From assembly GCF_002795305.1 (NCBI RefSeq), contig NZ_PGGC01000131.1, forward strand, positions 1-64,000: a stretch of DNA of 64,000 bases, given 5' to 3'. Below the pieces are notes generated by a model. The model saw only the letters and a program-made list of their open reading frames with translations. It did not search any database and was not told the DNA's origin. Of this stretch, positions 58,263-64,000 are shown piece after piece. The position numbers were made by a program, and so were the translations under genes. Each line of letters begins with the position of its first letter. Within the stretch, counting starts at the first letter, position 1. The stretch is from Aeromonas cavernicola (GTDB lineage Bacteria; Pseudomonadota; Gammaproteobacteria; Enterobacterales; Aeromonadaceae).

Positions 58263-58817
58263 TCAGGCGCCACCACGACTCACGGGTTGAGCGATGCGAC
58301 GAACATGCCTGCTCTTCATCAGACGCTGTCGCTAGCAGACATGGTCTTGTCGTCGGTTAGACCCGCTCAGTAATGTTGACGCGATCAGGTGGACAACAGC
58401 GGCATATGCAGCGCTGCTGTTGTCCACCCCGCAGTGCCCCCCACATCCAGCAGCGCCCTCTTGCCTTGGCTGCTAAACCAACACCAATGCCTATGATGGC
58501 ATCACCTCCGCTTCACGCCATGGCAGATACCGTGGGTCTAATGGTTGCGAAACCCTGTTCACTAGCCTGATTCGGATATGACCACATGACTCTGGCGGGC
58601 GGGTAATCTGACCCCAGACGAGCCTATGACTTAAAAGATGACAAAAGGGTCAGATGTAGAGATTAGACCAGTAAAATGCTGCTAATTTTCACGAAATCAA
58701 TATAATCGCCAAATCTGTGTGCTAGGCCACACCGCTTTGCCCAGAAAATAGCTAGATTGCTAACAACCCGCAAGATAGCTGATAGATAGCCGCATTATCA
58801 TCGAGAATGAACTCAAT
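58263..58817. other. Gene-free region between yajQ and aroQ
   Basis: A 555-base region with no credible CDS. It holds two inverted repeats: a 12-bp perfect stem at 58389-58427 and 9-bp arms ATCTGACCC / GGGTCAGAT at 58606-58655. The AT-rich stretch at 58680-58800 is the likely aroQ promoter. A plus-strand ORF at 58373-58570 spans the first hairpin and is probably not a gene. Confidence 0.5.
58389..58427. repeat. Strong inverted repeat with 15-base loop
   Basis: GTGGACAACAGC pairs perfectly with GCTGTTGTCCAC across a 15-base loop. No T-run follows on either side, so it is not an ordinary terminator. Confidence 0.7.
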
Positions 58818-59267
58818 ATGTCGCAACATCACCGAATTCTCCTGCTCAATGGACCCAACCTCAATCTGCTGGGCAAACGAGAACCCGGCATCTACGGCAG
58901 TAAGACCCTCGATGAGCTCGTCGCCGAGCTAACCCTATTCGCCAACGAACAGGGGGTGACCCTCGAACATCTGCAATCAAACGCAGAACACGAGATCGTT
59001 ACTCGCATTCATCAGGCAATGGGCCAAGTGGATTTTATCATCATCAATCCGGCCGCGTTCACCCACACCAGCGTCGCCATCCGCGATGCCCTGTTGGGGG
59101 TGGCTATTCCCTTTATCGAGGTTCACCTGTCCAACGTTCATGCCAGGGAGCCATTTCGTCATCACTCCTATCTGTCTGATGTCGCTAAGGGTGTCATTTC
59201 TGGGCTAGGGGCTGATGGCTACCAATTTGCTTTAACCGCGGCCGTGCGTCATCTGCGCGCGGCTTGA
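58818..59267 (+). CDS. aroQ: Type II 3-dehydroquinate dehydratase
   Basis: A 149-residue dodecameric enzyme of the shikimate pathway that converts 3-dehydroquinate to 3-dehydroshikimate. The catalytic Tyr26 (EPGIYG) and His in [11 protein letters not shown] are present. It lies directly upstream of accBC, the conserved order in gammaproteobacteria, with a 36-base gap. The ribosome-binding site is weak. Confidence 0.95.
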   Translation: MSQHHRILLLNGPNLNLLGKREPGIYGSKTLDELVAELTLFANEQGVTLEHLQSNAEHEIVTRIHQAMGQVDFIIINPAAFTHTSVAIRDALLGVAIPFIEVHLSNVHAREPFRHHSYLSDVAKGVISGLGADGYQFALTAAVRHLRAA

Positions 59268-59303
59268 TAATCACCGATCAGATAAAGAAGAAAGAGAATG
59301 CTA

Positions 59304-59756
59304 ATGGATATCCGCAAAATCAAAAAACTGATTGAACTGGTTGAAGAATCAGGCATTGCCGAACTGGAGATCTCCGAAGGTGAAGAGTCCGTTCGCATCA
59401 GCCGCAACTTTTCAGGTCAAGTGACCGCCGCCCCGCAGATGATCATGCAGCAAGCGGCAGCTCCGGTTGCGGCACCTGTGGCTGCCGCTCCGGTTGCCGT
59501 AGCCGCCGATGCCACCCCAAGTGGTCATCTGATGCGCTCTCCGATGGTCGGCTCGTTTTACCGTGCTTCTAGCCCAGAAGCCAAGGCGTTTGCCGAAGTG
59601 GGCCAGCAGGTCAAAGTTGGTGACACCCTGTGCATTGTTGAAGCCATGAAAATGATGAACCAAATCGAGTCTGACAAGGCCGGTGTGATCAAAGCGATCC
59701 TGGTTGAAAATGGTCAGGCCGTCGAATTTGACGAGCCGTTGTTCATCATCGAATAA
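59304..59756 (+). CDS. accB: Acetyl-CoA carboxylase biotin carboxyl carrier protein
   Basis: A 150-residue BCCP. The N-terminal half ([17 protein letters not shown]) precedes an Ala/Pro/Val-rich linker (about 50-70), then the biotinyl domain with the biotin attachment Lys116 in EAMKM. ATG at 59304 matches E. coli and has better spacing to AGAAAGAG than the ATG six bases earlier. Operon aroQ-accB-accC. Confidence 0.96.
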   Translation: MDIRKIKKLIELVEESGIAELEISEGEESVRISRNFSGQVTAAPQMIMQQAAAPVAAPVAAAPVAVAADATPSGHLMRSPMVGSFYRASSPEAKAFAEVGQQVKVGDTLCIVEAMKMMNQIESDKAGVIKAILVENGQAVEFDEPLFIIE

Positions 59757-59771
59757 GGGATAACGCCACCC

Positions 59772-61112
59772 ATGTTGGACAAAATAGTTATCGCCAACCG
59801 CGGGGAGATAGCCCTACGGATCCTTCGTGCCTGTAAAGAGCTGGGGATCAAGACTGTGGCCGTTCACTCCACCGCCGATCGAGAGCTTAAGCATGTACTG
59901 CTGGCAGATGAATCCATCTGCATCGGCAAACCTGCTAGCGGTGAATCCTACCTCAACGTACCCGCTATCATCGCGGCCGCAGAGGTGACTGGCGCCGTGG
60001 CCATCCATCCCGGTTACGGTTTTCTCTCTGAAAATGCCGACTTCGCCGAAGTGGTGGAAAAATCCGGCTTTATCTTTATTGGCCCACGGCCTGAGACCAT
60101 TCGCCTGATGGGTGACAAAGTGTCCGCCATTGAAGCCATGAAGAAAGCGGGCGTCCCTTGCGTGCCGGGTTCTGATGGCCCTGTTGATGGCGATGCTAAA
60201 CGCAACGCGGCCATCGCCAAACGCATTGGATACCCAGTGATCATCAAAGCCGCCGGCGGTGGTGGTGGGCGTGGTATGCGAGTGGTGCGCAGCGAAGCTG
60301 AGCTGACAGCCGCCATTGCCCTGACCAAATCTGAGGCTGGCCAGTTCTTCAAGAACGACATGGTCTACATGGAGAAGTACCTCGAAAACCCGCGCCACAT
60401 CGAAATTCAGGTACTGGCAGATGGTCAGGGCACCGCCCTCTATCTGGGTGAGCGCGACTGCTCCATGCAGCGTCGCCATCAGAAGGTAGTGGAAGAGGCA
60501 CCCGCGCCCGGCATTACCGAAGAGATGCGCAGATTCATCGGCGAGCGCTGCGTGCGCGCCTGTATCGAGATCGGCTACCGCGGGGCGGGCACCTTTGAAT
60601 TCCTGTACGAAAACGGCGAATTCTACTTCATCGAGATGAACACTCGGATTCAGGTTGAACATCCGGTGACCGAGATGGTCACGGGCGTGGATCTCATCAA
60701 GGAGCAGCTGCGTATTGCCGCCGGTCAACCTTTGTCGATCACCCAGCAAGATATCCGCATCCGTGGCCATGCCATTGAGTGCCGGATCAACGCCGAAGAT
60801 CCCGCCACCTTTACCCCTTCACCGGGCTTGGTGCAGCGCTTCCACGCGCCAGGTGGCTTAGGGGTACGCTGGGATTCTCACATCTATGCTGGCTACAAAG
60901 TACCGCCTTACTATGACTCCATGATCGGTAAGCTGATCTGCTACGGCGAAAATCGTGACATCGCCATCGCTCGGATGCGTCATGCCCTAGACGAATTAGT
61001 CGTGGAAGGGATCAAGACCAACGTCCCGTTGCAAAAAGAGATCATGAAAGACGAAAACTTCCAGCATGGTGGCACCAACATCCACTATCTGCATAAAAAA
61101 TTGGGTCTGTAA
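59772..61112 (+). CDS. accC: Acetyl-CoA carboxylase biotin carboxylase subunit
   Basis: A 446-residue ATP-grasp biotin carboxylase. ATP-binding glycine-rich loop [11 protein letters not shown] and the catalytic HxK/E-rich core ([14 protein letters not shown]) are intact. It carboxylates biotin on AccB in the first step of fatty-acid synthesis. Begins 15 bases after accB. The usual downstream neighbour prmA is not found here; instead an accessory region begins after its terminator. Confidence 0.97.
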   Translation: MLDKIVIANRGEIALRILRACKELGIKTVAVHSTADRELKHVLLADESICIGKPASGESYLNVPAIIAAAEVTGAVAIHPGYGFLSENADFAEVVEKSGFIFIGPRPETIRLMGDKVSAIEAMKKAGVPCVPGSDGPVDGDAKRNAAIAKRIGYPVIIKAAGGGGGRGMRVVRSEAELTAAIALTKSEAGQFFKNDMVYMEKYLENPRHIEIQVLADGQGTALYLGERDCSMQRRHQKVVEEAPAPGITEEMRRFIGERCVRACIEIGYRGAGTFEFLYENGEFYFIEMNTRIQVEHPVTEMVTGVDLIKEQLRIAAGQPLSITQQDIRIRGHAIECRINAEDPATFTPSPGLVQRFHAPGGLGVRWDSHIYAGYKVPPYYDSMIGKLICYGENRDIAIARMRHALDELVVEGIKTNVPLQKEIMKDENFQHGGTNIHYLHKKLGL

Positions 61113-61178
61113 CTTAGGTTAACGCGTACCCTACGCACTGCTCACCGAGTACGCGACCGACCACACTGACTCATACTG

Positions 61179-61217
61179 AACCGCTCCCTGCCGCCAAGCA
61201 GGGGGCGGTTTTTTTAT
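61179..61217 (+). terminator. Terminator of aroQ-accB-accC
   Basis: AACCGCTCCCTGC pairs with GCAGGGGGCGGTT (13 bp including one G-U pair, loop CGCCAA) and is followed by TTTTTTATC. Confidence 0.93.
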
Positions 61218-61258
61218 CGGGCCAACTGCTGATGTCAGAAATAAGGTCATCCAGCGAC

Positions 61259-61450
61259 GATTCAGAATTCGCCTACATACCCACGCCAAAATAGCTGAAA
61301 TAATGCTCACCTCTTCAGGAAGAAGCATCCAGCCCACTTGGGCAATGGCCATCCTAATCCGACTTATTGTCAGGCGTGGTGGCCAATCAGCGATGTCGAA
61401 AGGGATTTCCTCTTTTTGATCACCACAGCCCCCATCAGCGGGGCTCTGTT
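61259..61450 (+). promoter_or_regulatory. Duplicated upstream element, copy A
   Basis: The upstream region of the repeat-protein gene. It begins GATTCAGAATTC and shares extended identity with copy B at 62381, including AATAGCTGAAATAATGC, GATGTCGA and ATCACCACA. Two hairpins are predicted: GCCCA/TGGGC at 61332-61343 and AGCCCC/GGGGCT at 61427-61445. A further CCGAG/CTCGG stem followed by TTTT lies at 61454-61471. Whether the element is a promoter, an RNA leader or a mobile remnant is unresolved. Confidence 0.8.
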
Positions 61451-61477
61451 TGGCCGAGCGGCCTCGGTTTTGAGCCC

Positions 61478-61527
61478 ATCACGTCATGGCAGTCTGCTTG
61501 ATGATGCAAATACTGCCATCGCGTGAT
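61478..61527 (+). repeat. Long inverted repeat in the leader of the 158-residue gene
   Basis: Two 16-base arms, ATCACGTCATGGCAGT and ACTGCCATCGCGTGAT, match as inverted repeats at 14 of 16 positions across an 18-base loop. It lies 80 bases upstream of the start codon and would form a strong RNA stem; a cluster of A residues follows. Confidence 0.75.
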
Positions 61528-61606
61528 ACCTCAAAAAAACTAGGACGCTGGCCATCGTGAGCCTGCGGGTCGCTGCGAGTCACATTGCGGATAATGAGAG
61601 AGTGAT

Positions 61607-62083
61607 ATGAGCGAAAGCGTAATGCACAGACGTGACGAGTTGTCGCAAGACCACTTGCGCTACTCTGCGCCTTCCAAGCAGCCTGCGACCAAGGGCCATG
61701 CTTTAGCTGTGGTATCAAGCCTTCGTCAACAGGCCGACCGTGCGTTGCGCTATGACTTTATGCTCGACGAGATGATCGACTTAGGCGCGCTGCAACAGCA
61801 TAACAGCAGCATCGTTACTACCAATCCCATCTGCGCGACTCGCCAGAGCAGGGTCAGCGAGGTAACGCAGACGGGCCCATTACCGGCTTTTTGTTACCAG
61901 CTCGGAGCAGCTGAATTGATCGATTTAGCCAGCTTGGCCAACCATGATGGCCGATCCCACCGCGCATCCACCGTTGCTGCAAATGGCGACGATCATATGC
62001 GCAAATCGGGTCTCCATCAGCCACACCGCACGGTTCACTACGATATTGGCCACGGCGAGTTAATTGATTTCAGCTCACTGTAA
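61607..62083 (+). CDS. Triple 48-residue repeat protein of unknown function
   Basis: A 158-residue protein that I do not recognise. No signal peptide or membrane helix is visible. Residues 15-158 are exactly three 48-residue repeats (15-62, 63-110, 111-158). Each has Tyr at position 35 and Glu, Ile, Asp and Leu at the end: RYDFMLDEMIDLGAL, CYQLGAAELIDLASL and HYDIGHGELIDFSSL. The first part of each repeat is variable and polar, so the conserved unit is about 14 residues. GAGAGAG lies 5 bases before the ATG. Codon use and high GC at third positions support a real gene. A weak hairpin with TTTTT follows at about 62317-62338. Confidence 0.75.
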   Translation: MSESVMHRRDELSQDHLRYSAPSKQPATKGHALAVVSSLRQQADRALRYDFMLDEMIDLGALQQHNSSIVTTNPICATRQSRVSEVTQTGPLPAFCYQLGAAELIDLASLANHDGRSHRASTVAANGDDHMRKSGLHQPHRTVHYDIGHGELIDFSSL

Positions 62084-62380
62084 ACCTCGCGCTGTGCAAA
62101 TCCGCAAGCACAACCCGTGGCAGAGAGGTGGCAAAGAGTGAGCCGACGCCAATAACCCCCACCGCGATCCATTAAGCGTCAATCAGCGCATCTCATCGCC
62201 ACCAGATGGCGTTAGCTAGACCATAGGGCATGGCCATCCCTCGTTCCGTGCTCACCCACGGCCCCTTGGCGATCAAACATCTGGTGAGCCACAGCGCCAT
62301 TGAACAACAGTAAGCTCCCTTGTAAGGGCCTACTTTTTATACGAGGCCGAATCGAACAATCGGTTATGTAACAGGTGAAT
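62084..62380. other. Gap between repeat-protein gene and copy B
   Basis: A 297-base non-coding stretch. Near its end CCCT/AGGG with a T-run (62317-62338) could be a weak terminator for the preceding gene. The last bases include AGGTGAAT (62373-62380), which forms an inverted repeat with ATTCACCT inside copy B. Confidence 0.5.
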
Positions 62381-62575
62381 GATTCAGAATTCACCTACAT
62401 ACCGCCGCAAAAATAGCTGAAATAATGCGCACCTTTTTCAAGTAGCAGCATCACCCCCGTTCGGGCTGTGGCCCCCTCTAGCTGATTTGTTGTCAGTGGG
62501 GAGTCAGTCAGTGATGTCGAGATGGATTTCCCTTTTTTATCACCACAACCCCCACCAAGGGGGATATTTTGTGGC
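62381..62575 (+). promoter_or_regulatory. Duplicated upstream element, copy B
   Basis: The upstream region of the beta-barrel gene, diverged from copy A. Hairpins at the equivalent positions are CCCG/CGGG (62456-62465) and CCCCC/GGGGG (62549-62563), the latter followed by ATATTTT. Copy B alone has the inverted repeat AGGTGAAT-N8-ATTCACCT (62373-62396) at its left end, a possible operator. Confidence 0.8.
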
Positions 62576-62651
62576 GTCTTTTTATGGCTGATGCCTACTC
62601 ACCACATGGCATCAACGGGCTATCACGTTGCCCGAGAGACTGAGGTTAGTC

Positions 62652-63857
62652 ATGCGTAACATCAATAAAATCATGGTTCTAAGCACACTCGCGCTGGCCA
62701 TCGGTGTGTCACTTATCAGCCAACAGGCGGGCGCCGCTAGCATACACGACAGTCATGCAGGCCTTGTCCTACCAGCAATAAAACCAGAGGCAATCCCCGA
62801 GGTCGCGCCGGAAATAAAACCTGAGTTCCCCTCCGTCGACAAACCGAAAAATCCCGACAGCGGCGGGGTGATGCAGGACCTTGGCTATCTGTTTGATTCC
62901 ATGCCGGTATTGGCTGCCCAGACCGAGCAGGCTTTCCGCTCTCAGCAGCAAGCCCTTGGCCGCCAGCTCGATAACGCCTGTGCGGCTGGCGCCCAAGGCG
63001 GACAGTGCCTGCGGGTCACTGGCGAGCTCAGCAAAATCACCGACGCACCCAGCGAGCTTGACTACCAAGCCGCCCCCGCGCTGGCGCTGGCTTATGGCTA
63101 CGGCATCACTGACCAGCTGACCGCTGGGGTCACCGCCTCGGTGTTTGGCTCGGCGCTTGATAACCAGCAGGTGACCCACCGTGGTGGTGCTGCCCTTGAT
63201 AGCGGGGTTGGCGTTGGTAGCTACCTGCACTTCTCGCAAGGGGCTGACCAGACTGGCCTGCAAGCCAGCGCGGCGGTCGGTTACACCGAGCAAGCGGGCG
63301 AATTTACCCGTGGCGATGGCTTGGCCAACGTGCAGCACGGCAAAGGCAGCGCCGATGTGAAGAGCCTCGCCCTGCGCTCTGGCCTTGGCTACGGTGTTGA
63401 GCTGGCGGACTGGACCGTCACCCCTCATGCAGAGGTGACCCATTTCATTACCCGCCGCGATGGCTACCGCGAAGCCGGTGACAAGCTGGTGTTTACCGTT
63501 AATCACGACGCCCTCAAAGAGCAGAGCACTATCGGCAAGCTGGGCCTGCAAGGCGGCACCAAGCTGACCCCAGCGGTCAACCTGACCTTGGATGCCGGTA
63601 CTGAACTGGATTTAGACGTCAGCCCCGTGACCCTGAAGGGCCAGACTGACATCTTCAACCTTGGCGCTGGCATGAAAGAGTTTGCGGTGCAAAGCCCGCT
63701 TAAGCGCAATGACATCGGCCCCTACGCCGCGGTCGGTGCAAGCTACCAACTGGAGCAAGCGGGTAACCTTGGTCTTGGCGTTAAAGCCAGCCAGCCGCAC
63801 TTTGGCAGCCAAGGGGTCGATAGCAGCGTGCAGTTAAGCTATGAGCTGAAGTTCTGA
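62652..63857 (+). CDS. Outer-membrane beta-barrel protein, autotransporter-like with minimal passenger
   Basis: A 401-residue exported protein. The signal peptide is residues 1 to about 27. A Pro/Glu/Lys-rich segment (about 37-60) follows, then a short helical stretch (75-100) with two Cys residues (C94 region), and from about 115 to the end a series of amphipathic beta-strands typical of the autotransporter translocator barrel, ending in the BAM signal LSYELKF with terminal Phe. The passenger is therefore under 100 residues. ATG at 62652 has GAGG 8 bases upstream and gives the signal peptide. Surface exposure is likely; function unknown. Confidence 0.78.
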   Translation: MRNINKIMVLSTLALAIGVSLISQQAGAASIHDSHAGLVLPAIKPEAIPEVAPEIKPEFPSVDKPKNPDSGGVMQDLGYLFDSMPVLAAQTEQAFRSQQQALGRQLDNACAAGAQGGQCLRVTGELSKITDAPSELDYQAAPALALAYGYGITDQLTAGVTASVFGSALDNQQVTHRGGAALDSGVGVGSYLHFSQGADQTGLQASAAVGYTEQAGEFTRGDGLANVQHGKGSADVKSLALRSGLGYGVELADWTVTPHAEVTHFITRRDGYREAGDKLVFTVNHDALKEQSTIGKLGLQGGTKLTPAVNLTLDAGTELDLDVSPVTLKGQTDIFNLGAGMKEFAVQSPLKRNDIGPYAAVGASYQLEQAGNLGLGVKASQPHFGSQGVDSSVQLSYELKF

Positions 63858-63885
63858 TCGCGTAATCCGCGAATAACTGTGAGAG

Positions 63886-63917
63886 AGCCAGCCGATAAAT
63901 ACCGGCTGGCTTTTTTT
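63886..63917 (+). terminator. Terminator of the barrel gene
   Basis: AGCCAGCCG / CGGCTGGCT (9 bp, 8-base loop) followed by TTTTTT, 28 bases after the stop codon. Beyond it, to 64000, nothing further is recognisable. Confidence 0.92.
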
Positions 63918-64000
63918 ATGGGCTGGCGATAACGATACCTCATCAGCCGAGCAATAAGTGCACCACTAATAATTAGGGTGTCAATTGCTATCCCTTTATC

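Noticed and set aside
59814-60770. A 318-codon minus-strand frame opposite accC
   Set aside because: Antisense shadow of the strongly conserved biotin carboxylase; no ribosome-binding site or recognisable domain.
61479-61718. A 79-codon minus-strand ORF through copy A's hairpin and the start of the repeat-protein gene
   Set aside because: It overlaps the long inverted repeat and the 5' end of a better-supported gene, with no ribosome-binding site.
61259-62575. Copies A and B as ends of a composite transposon or MITE pair
   Set aside because: They are direct rather than inverted, no transposase lies between them, and no target-site duplication is visible. A mobile origin is not excluded but not supported.
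62769-63551. A 260-codon minus-strand frame opposite the barrel gene
   Set aside because: The plus-strand frame has a signal peptide, ribosome-binding site, beta-strand periodicity and terminator; the reverse frame has none of these.

Overview
This window is chromosomal DNA from a gammaproteobacterium, most likely Aeromonas or a close relative. The inference rests on GC-rich coding sequence with high GC at third codon positions, a complete MSHA (mannose-sensitive haemagglutinin) type IV pilus locus, and the conserved blocks mreBCD-maf-rng-yhdP-nit-tldD, rpsF-rpsR-rplI, yajL-panE-yajQ and aroQ-accB-accC. No rRNA, tRNA, CRISPR array or intact insertion sequence was seen.

Layout. 1-5,000: a DUF3530 exported protein, a hydroxyacid dehydrogenase, a PilZ protein, the sigma-70 regulator Rsd, the HU protein HupA and an alanyl-tRNA editing protein. 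5,000-11,700: a Fur-box-controlled MntH manganese/iron transporter, the S6/S18/L9 ribosomal operon (with no priB between rpsF and rpsR), ferredoxin reductase, an acyl-CoA synthetase, and holD-rimI. 12,000-17,900: a MurNAc-utilisation cluster (murQ, murP, a porin, a DUF2057 protein, and the convergent regulator murR). 17,900-29,000: tldD, nit, yhdP, rng, maf and mreDCB, all on the minus strand, with a 63-bp tandem duplication of the nit 3' end. 29,300-33,100: glycerate kinase, a GntP-family permease and a CdaR-type activator, lying between mreB and the msh locus. 33,270-34,010: two small plus-strand genes. 34,090-51,140: mshQ to mshI, the whole pilus machine on the minus strand. A PLP-dependent desulfhydrase/deaminase gene on the opposite strand then separates it from csrD (mshH). 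54,500-58,300: dinB behind a LexA box, a small exported protein, yajL-panE, and yajQ. 58,800-61,200: aroQ-accB-accC. 61,200-64,000: an accessory end described next.

Most unusual part. After the accC terminator come two transcription units whose upstream regions are diverged copies of one roughly 190-bp element (61,259-61,450 and 62,381-62,575). Two short hairpins are kept in both copies although the bases of the stems differ. The first unit encodes a 158-residue cytoplasmic-looking protein made of three 48-residue repeats, each ending in the pattern Y-x5-E-[LM]-I-D-[LF]-x-x-L. The second encodes a secreted outer-membrane beta-barrel resembling an autotransporter translocator with almost no passenger. 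I do not recognise this arrangement as a described system.

How genes connect. MshE carries c-di-GMP-binding MshEN motifs, a PilZ protein is encoded nearby, and csrD adjoins the pilus locus, so surface attachment here is probably tied to second-messenger and Csr control. MurP, MurQ and the porin form a plausible import route for peptidoglycan sugars. RimI (here) acetylates S18 (also here). Several pilus genes are translationally coupled by ATGA or TTGA overlaps and some use GTG or TTG starts.
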